Shown: positions 36,470 to 44,817, counted from the stretch's first letter. The stretch is 64,000 nucleotides of DNA from Flavobacteriales bacterium (GCA_019638085.1 JAHBUL010000013.1:1-64000), one strand, 5' to 3'. Made by a program: numbers and translations. Notes: a model not told the origin generated them from the letters alone.

Positions 36470-36902
36470 GTAACTTGGGTAGTTGTCAGCCTGCCCGGAG
36501 TTGAGCGGGTTGTCAGTTGTCCGTTGTCCGCCTGCCCCGGACTTGTTCGGGGGCTTGGACGCATTGGTTCCGCTGAGCCTAAGGCCGATGAGCCAATTGA
36601 CTGAATGCTCCTGAAGGCCTGACCGACCAAAAGGCCTGTCATGCCGCCGGTCCCACATAGCCTGAGCCAAGAGCCGATGGCCTAAGCCAAAGAATGCACG
36701 GCCTGTATTCGCCTGAAGGCCGAACACAACAAGAGGCCTGGAATCGCCTGGGCCGAAAAACGCCGAAGAGCCTGAAACGCCGAAGAGCCAAAAGGCCTTT
36801 CCAACCCTTCAGGGATCTTGCTTTGGGCCGCAAGCCCTTTGCCATGCCCCTGCAGCTTTTAGCCGTTGACAAATGAATAAACACAGCTGATCCGGCAAGC
36901 CT
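36470..36902. repeat. Gene-free region of AGGCCT-type repeat words
   Basis: About 430 bp without a gene. 36484-36540 repeats GTTGTCAGTTGTC-like words. 36600-36800 is rich in AGGCCT, GCCGAAGAGCC and CCAAAAGGCC strings, the reverse complement of the words at 16.8-17.0 kb and 22.6-22.7 kb. Confidence 0.6.
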
Positions 36903-36989
36903 ATGTGGATAACCTGTGGGGTAGTGATGGATCGGGTGAAGGGAAAAGCGGCCATCTTTCTGGAACATGAACAAACCCCTCGTAACATC

Positions 36990-37691
36990 ATGGCAAAGAG
37001 CAAACTGGATAAGCCACCACCGGTGGCGGTGGCCCTTTTGGATTCGCACTGGTTGATCCGCGAAGCCATCGGGTGTTGGTTGAAGGAATGCGTAGGCTAC
37101 CAAGTGGTCTGGAAAGGCAACACGCGGGCGGAGCTGGAACAAGCGCTGGACGCCGGCCTGCAGGTGAAGCTGGTGGTAGTGGCGGTGGCCATCGGGGAGG
37201 ATGAAGGCCACCTGGCGGTTAAGTGGTTGCGTGAGGAATGGCCCGCCCTGTACTGTGTGGCCTATGCCCACCGGCATGATGAGCTGACGATGTTGCGGGT
37301 ATACCGGAAGGGGGTGCAGGTGTTCCTGCACGATACGGTGGAGGGCGATGCGGTGCTTTGCGCACTGAACGCGGCCTTGGTGGGCGGGGTGTTCCACTCG
37401 GCGGTGAGCCAGCAGCTGCTGCTGGAGAACCCGGATGGGCTAACGGAGAAGGAACGGGAGCGGGAGCGGCTGAAAGCGAGGATGACCCGGAAGGAGCTGG
37501 AAGTGCTACAGGCCATGGGGAAATTTCCGGACCACACGGTGGGCAGGCTGGCCAGGCAATTGGGTATATCGCCGAACACGGTGGATTCCCATCTCAAACG
37601 GTTATACGAGCTTTTCAAGCTGCGGTCTAAGCCCGGCGTACTAATGGAGGCGGTGCGTCTTGGGCTGTTACCAGGCAAGGTTCAGGCATAG
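36990..37691 (+). CDS. LuxR-type response regulator with degenerate receiver
   Basis: A protein of about 233 residues from MAKSKLDK. The N-terminal part is receiver-like (VAVALLDSHWLIREAIGCWL). The strand that normally ends in the phosphorylated Asp reads VKLVVVAVAIGEDEG, so the acceptor Asp is not in its usual place. The C-terminal LuxR helix-turn-helix is intact (MTRKELEVLQAMGKFPDHTV, GRLARQLGISPNTVDSHLKR). A charged linker (EKERERERLKAR) joins them. No histidine kinase is adjacent. It may work without phosphorylation. Confidence 0.8.
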   Translation: MAKSKLDKPPPVAVALLDSHWLIREAIGCWLKECVGYQVVWKGNTRAELEQALDAGLQVKLVVVAVAIGEDEGHLAVKWLREEWPALYCVAYAHRHDELTMLRVYRKGVQVFLHDTVEGDAVLCALNAALVGGVFHSAVSQQLLLENPDGLTEKERERERLKARMTRKELEVLQAMGKFPDHTVGRLARQLGISPNTVDSHLKRLYELFKLRSKPGVLMEAVRLGLLPGKVQA

Positions 37692-37729
37692 GGCAGGCAG
37701 TCTCTGAAGCCTCCCGGAGTGCCATTTTG

Positions 37730-37759
37730 TGCACCCTATATATATAAGGTATAGGTGCA
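37730..37759. terminator. Hairpin after the LuxR-type gene
   Basis: TGCACC-C-TATA (37730-37740) pairs with TATAGGTGCA (37750-37759) with one bulge and an AT-rich loop, about 40 bp after the stop. No T-run follows, so termination is uncertain. Confidence 0.4.
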
Positions 37760-37891
37760 GCCGTTTTTGGCCCGGCCGGTCAGGAGTCGTGTCGCATCCA
37801 AGTTGCACGAAGGATCCAAGGCTGGAAGAAGGGCAGTGCTCAGGTGCGCCATGCTGCCCCCTGCGCATAGGGTGCTGACTGTTACTAGAGC

Positions 37892-38200
37892 GCTGGCTAT
37901 ACATGTTGAGGTGCTGGCAATGCATGATCAGGCGCTGGCAACGCATGATCAGGAGCTGACAACGCATGATCAGGAGCTGGCAACGCATGACCAGGAGCTG
38001 GCAATGCATGATCAGGAGCTGACAACGCATGATCAGGAGCTGACAACGCATGATCAGGAGCTGACAACGCATGATCAGGAGCTGGCAATGCATGATCAGG
38101 AGCTGACAACGCATGATCAGGAGCTGGCAATGCATGATCAGGAGCTGACAACGCATGATCAGGAGCTGACAACGCATGATCAGGAGCTGACAATGGCATG
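37892..38200. repeat. 21-bp minisatellite
   Basis: Thirteen full 21-bp units from 37914, each with GCATGATCAGGAGC and the word CTGRCAAYG, plus a partial last unit and at least one decayed unit before them (37893-37913). Because 21 is a multiple of three, all frames stay open; one frame reads L-x-x-HDQE heptads, which could form a coiled coil. The units vary at only three positions. No ribosome binding site or conserved flank supports a gene, so it is listed as a repeat. Direct repeats without unique spacers exclude CRISPR. Confidence 0.8.
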
Positions 38201-38519
38201 ATGCAGTGCTCGCATCTGGTCCCGCGGCCGTCCCACACAGCTATGGAATAGGCTTCCGGCCGCTATTCCGATCCACTGCCAGTGCATGGATCCGGCACAT
38301 GAAATACTGTTTTTCCATCGGTCTGCACGGAAAATAAGTCCTGCATTAAATATTTTGGATCTTGAATTAATCAAGCAGCATCATGCATTACAGACGTTTT
38401 ATCACACATTTGTGTGAGGATCCTCTCACACAACTAAAATGATGAAAGTGTCACCTTTTCCTTTCGAGTCACGAATAAGGGGTCGTGCCATAAAACTAAC
38501 GGCACTAACACGCAGTAAA
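38201..38519 (+). promoter_or_regulatory. AT-rich leader with inverted repeats before the FN3 gene
   Basis: About 320 bp, AT-rich. TTGTGTGAG (38410-38418) and CTCACACAA (38425-38433) are perfectly complementary around GATCCT. They overlap TCACACATTTGTGTGA just upstream, so two hairpins are mutually exclusive. This could be an operator or a leader switch. Start codons at 38439 and 38520 are both possible. Confidence 0.45.
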
Positions 38520-39149
38520 ATGCAGAAACAGGAGAATGCGAAATTAGGCCTCGCAAGCCTCACCCCAACGGCCCTGGTGGAAAAGGGACGGAACCATGTG
38601 GAAAGCTGCACCGGGAATCCGGACATAACGCTGCCCACAGACTTTCTGAAGGAGCTGGGCGATGCCTGCGATGCTCTGGATGCTGCCAACATCGCCGTGC
38701 AGAACAACGGTGGTAAGCAGGACCGTAGCCGACGCGCCGCCAGAGTGACGGAGCTGGAGGCGATCATCCGGCTCTTGGCCAAGCATGTGGAGGTGCAGTG
38801 CGGAGGAATTGCTGAGAAGATCCTCAGCACAGGCTTCGACCTGCGCAAGCCCCGCCAGCCCGTGGGTGTACTGGATGCGCCCCCCAACCTGCGCGCCGAA
38901 CGCGGCAAGCAGCGCGGCGATGTGGTGCTCCGCTGGGGTGCCAAGCGCGGCCGCACCACGTACAGCTTGCAGGTGAACTCCGGTGACCCGAAGCTGGAGG
39001 AAGACTGGAGGTGGGCCGCAAGCACCACGCGTAACACCTACACCCTCACCGGGCTGGAAACGGATAAGCAATACTATTTCCGCGTCCGTGCCAACAGCAC
39101 CGCCGGTGCAGGGAAGTTGAGCGACGTAGCCGCCAGCAAGGCAGCTTGA
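38520..39149 (+). CDS. Fibronectin type III domain protein
   Basis: A protein of about 209 residues from MQKQENAK (236 if started at 38439). Residues about 1-90 form a helical region (LVEKGRNHVESCTGNPDITL, RAARVTELEAIIRLLAKHV). Residues about 120-209 form one fibronectin type III domain (APPNLRAERGK, VLRWGAKRGRTTYSLQV, YTLTGLETDKQYYFRVRANS). There is no signal peptide. Similar helix-plus-FN3 proteins occur widely in Bacteroidota with unknown function. The shorter start is preferred because the first 27 codons do not look conserved. Confidence 0.7.
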   Translation: MQKQENAKLGLASLTPTALVEKGRNHVESCTGNPDITLPTDFLKELGDACDALDAANIAVQNNGGKQDRSRRAARVTELEAIIRLLAKHVEVQCGGIAEKILSTGFDLRKPRQPVGVLDAPPNLRAERGKQRGDVVLRWGAKRGRTTYSLQVNSGDPKLEEDWRWAASTTRNTYTLTGLETDKQYYFRVRANSTAGAGKLSDVAASKAA

Positions 39150-39358
39150 AGCAGCCACGATCCGCAGGCCCTTGCCCCGCCACCACCCCGATACGCTCGG
39201 GGGGTGTGCGGGGACGGGGCGTTAGAGAGAACCGGTTTTTTGGGTCTTGAGTCTATGAGTCCTGAGTCGTGAGTCCTGAGTCTTGAGTCCGAGTTCTCTG
39301 GTCACCTCCCGATACACCCCGATATGTATCGGGGCGGGACACCAATCACCAATCAACA
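39150..39358. repeat. Spacer with TGAGTCN microsatellite and palindromes
   Basis: No gene. 39246-39288 is a run of TGAGTC words at 7-9 bp spacing. CCCCGA-N5-TCGGGG lies near 39187-39203 and CCCCGATATGTATCGGGG at 39317-39334, identical to 16915-16932 including flanking CA and CGGGACA. Confidence 0.65.
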
Positions 39359-39796
39359 ATGTCAAACCGCCAACACCTCCCTCGCACCGATTACTCCCGG
39401 ATGACCCCGGAAGCCCGCGCCGCGCTGTTGGCTGAGCTGGAGCAGCATTACTTCACCTCGCGCTATGAGCAATTGCCCTTTGATCCCTCGGATCTGGTGG
39501 TGTTGGCGCAGCAGCAATTGCCCCGGAGCCCGCAGGTGGCCGAGGCCTTGGCCCGCTGCACACAGCAGTGGGTGGAGAGCGAGTTCTACAGCTATTTCAT
39601 GGACCCCCATGCGCCGGACCGCAGCCACTGCGCGGGCGGTTTCCTCCTGCACTGCCCCGTGCTCGGGATGTTGCTTTTTGATACCGATGCGCAAGGCGGC
39701 ATCGTAGGCGTGGAATACCTCTCCCTTGTACTGCAAGGGGAGCAGCCACATGAGCGGCCACCCTCGCCCGCGCTACGGAGCGAATATTGGAAGTAG
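39359..39796 (+). CDS. Protein of unknown function, 145 aa
   Basis: A soluble 145-residue protein with helices in the first half (MTPEARAALLAELEQHYF, LVVLAQQQLPRSPQVAEALA) and strands in the second (GGFLLHCPVLGMLLFDTD, GGIVGVEYLSLVL). I do not recognise the family. It is followed after about 45 bp by a good terminator, which supports a real transcribed gene. Confidence 0.6.
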   Translation: MSNRQHLPRTDYSRMTPEARAALLAELEQHYFTSRYEQLPFDPSDLVVLAQQQLPRSPQVAEALARCTQQWVESEFYSYFMDPHAPDRSHCAGGFLLHCPVLGMLLFDTDAQGGIVGVEYLSLVLQGEQPHERPPSPALRSEYWK

Positions 39797-39840
39797 GAGC
39801 GGTACACCGCGCACTGGATACATCCTTCTGCAAAGCACTG

Positions 39841-39864
39841 GCCCCCGGGAAACCGGGGGCTTTT
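39841..39864 (+). terminator. Rho-independent terminator
   Basis: GCCCCCGG (39841-39848), GAAA loop, CCGGGGGC (39853-39860) and TTTT: a textbook hairpin and T-run after the preceding gene. Confidence 0.8.
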
Positions 39865-39909
39865 GCGTTCGGGCCGGGGCTGCGGGTCGAACGGGGGTCC
39901 CTTCAGCGC

Positions 39910-40050
39910 ACGTCATTGCGAGGGCGTTGGGGCGCACGGCAGTGCGGGCTACCAGACCGTGCCTACTGGCCTGACCCCGCTATCTATCGGGTCGCTTCGG
40001 CAGCCCGCCCCCCTTCGGGTTGCGGGCTTCCTCGCAATGCCGTGCGATGT
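39910..40050. repeat. REP-like inverted repeat element
   Basis: TCATTGCGAGG (from about 39914) and GCGCACGGCAGTGCG are mirrored by CCTCGCAATGCCGTGCG ending near 40050. Between them lie GACCCCGCTATCTATCGGGTC and a GC-rich string shared with 16481-16520. It resembles a palindromic extragenic element. Confidence 0.5.
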
Positions 40051-40111
40051 GGTGGGTGTTGTGGTGGACTGCGGAAGTCGAGGCGTATACCTCCTCGTAG
40101 ATCCACTTGTA

Positions 40112-40153
40112 TGATTTACGTCATATTATCATTTCCAGTGATCTCTAACATTG
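40112..40153 (+). promoter_or_regulatory. FNR/CRP-type box B with -7 element (narK)
   Basis: TGATTTACGTCA (40112-40123), inside ATGA...TCAT, and TAACATTG (40146-40153), a five-of-six match to TAnnTTTG, are 32 bp apart centre to centre. The narK start lies about 55 bp further on. Confidence 0.6.
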
Positions 40154-40207
40154 TCTTATGGAACGTGGCCTTCTTCATCCCTGACGACCGATCAACCGCT
40201 TCACCCC

Positions 40208-41713
40208 ATGAACAAGGCCACTGGCAAGTCGCATCGGATGCTCCTGCTGAGCACGCTTGCCTTTACCATGTCCTTCGCCGCATGGATGGTCAATGGCGTG
40301 CTGGTGACCTACCTGACGAACAACGGCATCTTCAACTGGACCCCGGTGCAGACGGGCTGGCTGCTCGGGGTGCCGGTGCTGATCGGTTCCGTGTTCCGCT
40401 TGCCCGTGGGCATGCTCACGGACAAGTTCGGCGGCAAACGGGTGATGATCGCCTTGCTCCTGCTGAGCGCGCTGCCGATGTATTTCCTGTCCTGGGCCAA
40501 TAGCTACGGCGCTTTTCTGTTGCTGAGCTTCGCTTTCGGTATCTCCGGAAGTTCGTTCGCTGCGGGGGTGGCCTATGTATCGCTCTGGTACCCCAAGGAA
40601 AAGCAGGGCACCGCGCTCGGCATATTCGGTGCCGGCAACGCCGGGGCGGCCTTGACCACGCTGTTCGCTCCGCGCATCCTCACCTGGCTGACGGATGGGA
40701 ACACGGTATTGGAGGGGTGGCGGCACCTTCCCAAGCTCTATGCGGCCCTCCTGGTCCTTATGGCGGTGATCATGCTGCTCTTTGCCGAGAACCGGACCCC
40801 CGGGCTTGTGAAGACACTTGGGCAGCGGCTCCGGCCCTTGCAGGAGCTCCGGGTCTGGCGGTTCGGCCTGTACTACTTCTTTGTTTTCGGCAGCTTCGTG
40901 GCGCTTTCGCAATGGCTGATCCCGTATTACGTGAACGTCTATTCGCTCTCCATCGTGAGCGCGGGGATGATGACCACGGCGTTCAACCTGCCGGCAGGCC
41001 TGTTGCGCATTGTGGGCGGCGTGCTTTCCGACAAGGTGGGTGCGCGGATGGTGCTCTACCGGGTCTTCGGTGTTTCGCTCGTAGGCCTGCTTTTTCTGCT
41101 GCCCCCGCGGGTGGAGCTGCAAACCCCCGGGCAGGGGGTCATGGCTTCCAGGTCCGGGATCGTGGAGGCCATCACCAGCACGGAGATCATCATTGCCAAC
41201 GGGACGGACCCTTCCGACAGGACCACATACACGCTGCTCGCCGCCGAGCACACGGACATCCGGTTCGGTATTCATTCCGATGGCGAAGGATTCCAGCCGA
41301 TGCCCTCCACGGCCGAGTGGCAGAAGCCGCAAGTGGGCGTGGGCGATCGCGTGAGCAAGGGGGACCTGCTGGCGAAGGGCACCACCCACATCTATTTCCA
41401 GGCGAACAAATGGATCTTTTCGGCGCTGGTGTTCCTGATCGGTGCCATGATGGGGCTGGGCGGCGCTGCGGTGTTCAAGCACATTTCGACCTACTATCCC
41501 GATGAGGTGGGTACGGTGGGTGGCATCGTGGGCGTGCTGGGCGGGCTCGGCGGATTCGCTGGTCCGATCCTTTTCGGTTACCTGCTGAAAGCGACCGGCG
41601 TCTGGACCAGCTGCTGGGCGCTGCTCTTTGTTGTTGCACTGCTCGCCCTGATCTGGATGCGCTTGGCCATCCGGCGTTCCACGCGGGCCACGGCCCCGAC
41701 CAGCCCGCAATGA
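40208..41713 (+). CDS. narK: Nitrate/nitrite transporter (NNP family MFS) with inserted domain
   Basis: A 501-residue major-facilitator protein of the nitrate/nitrite porter type. Evidence: GMLTDKFGGKRVM after the second helix, GAGNAGAALTTL, GVLSDKVGAR and the Gly-rich GGIVGVLGGLGGFAGPI. It would import nitrate or exchange it for nitrite for the cytoplasmic NarG. Between two helices, residues about 300-400 form a soluble insert (RSGIVEAITSTEIIIAN ... VGVGDRVSKGDLLAKG) whose motif resembles a lipoyl/HlyD-type hybrid barrel. The start MNKATGK is chosen from the ATG that begins the first helix; an upstream extension is not conserved-looking. Confidence 0.88.
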   Translation: MNKATGKSHRMLLLSTLAFTMSFAAWMVNGVLVTYLTNNGIFNWTPVQTGWLLGVPVLIGSVFRLPVGMLTDKFGGKRVMIALLLLSALPMYFLSWANSYGAFLLLSFAFGISGSSFAAGVAYVSLWYPKEKQGTALGIFGAGNAGAALTTLFAPRILTWLTDGNTVLEGWRHLPKLYAALLVLMAVIMLLFAENRTPGLVKTLGQRLRPLQELRVWRFGLYYFFVFGSFVALSQWLIPYYVNVYSLSIVSAGMMTTAFNLPAGLLRIVGGVLSDKVGARMVLYRVFGVSLVGLLFLLPPRVELQTPGQGVMASRSGIVEAITSTEIIIANGTDPSDRTTYTLLAAEHTDIRFGIHSDGEGFQPMPSTAEWQKPQVGVGDRVSKGDLLAKGTTHIYFQANKWIFSALVFLIGAMMGLGGAAVFKHISTYYPDEVGTVGGIVGVLGGLGGFAGPILFGYLLKATGVWTSCWALLFVVALLALIWMRLAIRRSTRATAPTSPQ

Positions 41714-41858
41714 ACACAGCCGCCACCCGCCGGATGAGCCGCCCGATGAGCCGCGCCAAGGAAGCCTGCAGCCGGGGAACAGCCTCTTCGCTCCTGCACG
41801 GAATGCTCCCGGTCCCGACCGTGCCCCGATCAACAAGACCGCTCAGACCGGGTAGGCC

Positions 41859-42932
41859 ATGAAAAGGCTCCTGATCGCAGCGGTCCGCGACCTGTCCCCG
41901 GCATACTTCGCCATGGTGATGGCCACCGGCATCGTGTCCAGTGCCTCCTTCTTTCTGGACCTGCAATGGATCGCCTATCCCCTGTTCGTGGTCAATGTTC
42001 TTTTCTACGTGGTGCTCTGCGTGCTTGCGATCCTCAGGCTGCTGTTCTTCCTCCCCCGGGTGATGGATGACCTTTTCGATCACGTGCGGGGCATGGGCTT
42101 CTTCACCGCGCCCACCGCGACCGCCGTGCTGGGGGCGCAGTTCATCCTTTTGGAGGATATGCACGGGATCGCGCTGGTGCTCTGGTTCGTTTCCGTGCTG
42201 CTGTGGACGGTGATCACGTTCACGGTGTTCACGAACCTCACGGTAAAGGCTGAGAAACCCTCCTTCTCGGAGGGGCTCAATGGCGCTTGGCTCTTGTCGG
42301 TGGTCTCCACGCAAAGCTTGGCGGTGCTCAGCGCCAAGCTGTCCATGCATTACGTGGACTACAAGCTGATGCTGAACTTCTTCAGCTTCTCCATGTGGCT
42401 GTGGGGCGGCATGCTCTACATCTGGATGATCTCCCTCATCTTCTATCGGTACACGTTCTTCAAATTCGCGCCCAGCGACCTTACCCCGCCCTATTGGATA
42501 AACATGGGCGCCATGGCCATTTCCACCTTGGCCGGCTCGCTGCTCATCCTCAATACCCCGCACGCGCCGTTCCTGCTTTCCACCCTCCCCTTTCTCAAGG
42601 GGTTCACCATCTTCTACTGGGTAACCGGCACATGGTGGATCCCGATGCTCTTCATCCTGGCCATCTGGCGGCACGGCTACAAACGCTTCCCGCTCACGTA
42701 TGATCCGCTGTACTGGGGAGCTGTTTTCCCCTTGGGCATGTACACGGCGGCCACGTTCGAGATGGCGAAGGCCATGGACCTGGAATTCCTGCTCCCCATC
42801 CCGCGGTTCTTCATCTATCCGGCATTGGCCGCATGGGGGCTCACGTTCATCGGCTTCCTCCGTGCTGTGGCAAGGCACTTCCTGACCAAGAGGAAGTACG
42901 AGGTCCCAAGCCACGATGCCGAACGCGGTTGA
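41859..42932 (+). CDS. TDT-family transporter (TehA/SLAC1-like)
   Basis: A 357-residue protein with about ten membrane helices. The opening LSPAYFAMVMATGIVSSASF and the later GMYTAATFEMAKAMD match the tellurite-resistance/dicarboxylate transporter family. Bacterial members move small anions such as C4-dicarboxylates, sulfite or tellurite-related substrates; the substrate cannot be read from the sequence. It lies 145 bp after narK on the same strand and before the hemerythrin gene, so an anion link to nitrate respiration is possible. Confidence 0.82.
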   Translation: MKRLLIAAVRDLSPAYFAMVMATGIVSSASFFLDLQWIAYPLFVVNVLFYVVLCVLAILRLLFFLPRVMDDLFDHVRGMGFFTAPTATAVLGAQFILLEDMHGIALVLWFVSVLLWTVITFTVFTNLTVKAEKPSFSEGLNGAWLLSVVSTQSLAVLSAKLSMHYVDYKLMLNFFSFSMWLWGGMLYIWMISLIFYRYTFFKFAPSDLTPPYWINMGAMAISTLAGSLLILNTPHAPFLLSTLPFLKGFTIFYWVTGTWWIPMLFILAIWRHGYKRFPLTYDPLYWGAVFPLGMYTAATFEMAKAMDLEFLLPIPRFFIYPALAAWGLTFIGFLRAVARHFLTKRKYEVPSHDAERG

Positions 42933-42933
42933 A

Positions 42934-42976
42934 TGATATTCATCATTTGCGTTCTGCACGCGATCACTGTCCTTTA
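42934..42976 (+). promoter_or_regulatory. FNR/CRP-type box C (hemerythrin-moaA)
   Basis: TGATATTCATCA (42934-42945), the closest match in the window to the FNR core TGAT-N4-ATCA. GTCCTTTA lies 33 bp downstream centre to centre but matches the -7 consensus poorly. Confidence 0.55.
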
Positions 42977-43029
42977 GACACTATACGGTACATATCCGCA
43001 ATGATCCCTTCCCTATCCCTCACTGAGCC

Positions 43030-43731
43030 ATGAAGATCATCGACCCCGAGACCGGAAAACGATTGGACAACAAAGGCCCCAAGCTGGACCCGAGCCTGAA
43101 AAAGACCGACCCGCTGAAACTGAATGCGGAGAAGGGCATGGAGGGTGAGGAAAGTTCACCGATGGACCCACCTGACGCGTATGGCGGGGCGGTGATCGAG
43201 GATGTGCCCTACGAGGCCATGCACCCGTTCCTGCAGCGCTACATGGACGACCACAAGAAGGCGGTGGAGATGATCGAACGGTTCGACAAGGCCCTTTCGA
43301 AATTCAAGGAACAGCAGTACCGGATCGACGAGGAGACCAACGGCGCGTTCCACGACTTCTTCGAGTACTTCGATGACCACCTGCTGGACCACAACCGGCG
43401 CGAAGAAAGGCAGTTCTTTCCCCTGTTACACGACAAGCTCGTCGCCTCCGGCGAGCACAGTATCGACAAGAAGCCGCGCACGGCGATCGACCTGATGGAG
43501 GACGACCATGTGAAATTCATCCAGCTCGGCTCGCTCTGCTTCAATCTGCTCGGACTTGCCGCACGCCTGCCCGATGCCCGCTCGGCCGGCTTCGTGCTGG
43601 ACACCTCCTTCAACACGGGCAGGGAATTGACCGAAATGCTCCGCCTCCACATCCATCGCGAGGACAATATCCTGTTCCCGCTGGCGCATAAACTGATCAC
43701 CACGGAGGAATTCGACCGGATCGCAAACTGA
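43030..43731 (+). CDS. Hemerythrin HHE-domain protein
   Basis: A 233-residue soluble protein with a four-helix hemerythrin-like domain at about 60-230. Candidate di-iron ligands lie in YMDDHKKAVE, HDFFEYFDDHLLDHNRREE, MEDDHVKFIQ and LHIHREDNILFPLAHKL. Such proteins bind O2 or NO, or repair iron centres damaged by NO (YtfE/Ric). The first 50 residues are charged and probably disordered. The FNR-type box upstream and moaA 6 bp downstream tie it to nitrate respiration, where NO is formed. Confidence 0.85.
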   Translation: MKIIDPETGKRLDNKGPKLDPSLKKTDPLKLNAEKGMEGEESSPMDPPDAYGGAVIEDVPYEAMHPFLQRYMDDHKKAVEMIERFDKALSKFKEQQYRIDEETNGAFHDFFEYFDDHLLDHNRREERQFFPLLHDKLVASGEHSIDKKPRTAIDLMEDDHVKFIQLGSLCFNLLGLAARLPDARSAGFVLDTSFNTGRELTEMLRLHIHREDNILFPLAHKLITTEEFDRIAN

Positions 43732-43737
43732 CCCCCG

Positions 43738-44745
43738 ATGGATGAGCCACGCACCGCGTTGACGGACACCTTCGGAAGGAAGCACGATTACCTACGCATC
43801 TCGCTCACGGAGCGCTGCAACATGCGCTGCTTCTATTGCATGCCCGAGGAAGGGATACCGCTGCGGCCCCGGGAGGAATTCATGCGGCAGGAGGAACTGC
43901 TTTCCATCGCCGGCACCTTCGTTTCCATGGGCGTGCGCAAGATCCGCCTCACCGGAGGCGAGCCCTTGGTGCGCCGTGATGCGGCCGCGATCATCGAGGG
44001 CCTGTCCAAGCTGCCGGTGGAGCTCGCGATCACCACGAACGGCGTCCTGGTGGACCGCTTCATCGACGTGTTCCACCGTTCGGGTCTCCGGAACGTGAAC
44101 GTCAGCCTGGATTCCTTGGATGCCGAACGCATGAACCGGATCGCACGGCGCGACCATTTCGAGCAGATCACGGCGAACATCCGCCTGCTCATGCGCGAAG
44201 GCTTCGATGTGAAGGTGAACACGGTGCTGATCCGCGGCACCAATGAGGATGAGATCGGCGACTTCGTGCAATGGACGGCGCAGGAGAACATCCACGTCCG
44301 CTTCATCGAGTTCATGCCCTTCGATGGGAACAAGTGGGACTGGAGCAAGGGCATCTCCTTGCAGGAGGTCCTCGGCGCGGTGGGTGCGCGGTTCGGAGCG
44401 GGGAACATCGAACGCATGATCGACGGCCCGCACGACACGGCCAAGCACTACCGGATCCACGGGCACAAGGGAAGCTTCGCGGTGATCAGCACGGTGACCA
44501 ACCCGTTCTGCGACTCGTGCAACCGGCTTCGGCTGACCGCCGACGGCCGCATGAAGAACTGCTTGTTCTCCGGCACGGAGACCGATCTGTTGACCGCGTT
44601 CCGCAAGGGTAAGGACATCACCGCACTGATCCGCGATACGGTGCTGCACAAGAAGAAGGCACGCGGCGGAATGGAGACCATGGAGGAATTCCGCAAGCCG
44701 GAGAACCATGCGGGAAACCGGGCCATGCAGGCCATCGGCGGCTGA
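43738..44745 (+). CDS. moaA: GTP 3',8-cyclase
   Basis: A 335-residue radical-SAM enzyme that with MoaC starts molybdopterin synthesis from GTP. The SAM cluster is CNMRCFYCMPEEGI near residue 26. The second [4Fe-4S] site is near the C-terminus (CDSCNRLRLTADGRMKNCLF). The usual C-terminal double Gly is present as AIGG. It is probably cotranscribed with the hemerythrin gene and completes the pathway with moaCB and moaE at 14 kb. Confidence 0.95.
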   Translation: MDEPRTALTDTFGRKHDYLRISLTERCNMRCFYCMPEEGIPLRPREEFMRQEELLSIAGTFVSMGVRKIRLTGGEPLVRRDAAAIIEGLSKLPVELAITTNGVLVDRFIDVFHRSGLRNVNVSLDSLDAERMNRIARRDHFEQITANIRLLMREGFDVKVNTVLIRGTNEDEIGDFVQWTAQENIHVRFIEFMPFDGNKWDWSKGISLQEVLGAVGARFGAGNIERMIDGPHDTAKHYRIHGHKGSFAVISTVTNPFCDSCNRLRLTADGRMKNCLFSGTETDLLTAFRKGKDITALIRDTVLHKKKARGGMETMEEFRKPENHAGNRAMQAIGG

Positions 44746-44817
44746 TCCGGGCACTTGGCCGTGCTACCCCCCGGCCCATGGCAGCCACGGACGGATGGTT
44801 CAGCGGTATCGTTGCTG

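Noticed and set aside
37892-38200. CRISPR array
   Set aside because: The units are direct 21-bp repeats without unique spacers, and no cas genes are nearby.
37755-38201. Protein-coding gene over the minisatellite
   Set aside because: All frames on both strands stay open because the period is a multiple of three; there is no convincing start or conserved flank.
40175-42959. Long minus-strand open frames opposite narK and the TDT gene
   Set aside because: Charged, repetitive translations typical of antisense frames in GC-rich membrane-protein genes.
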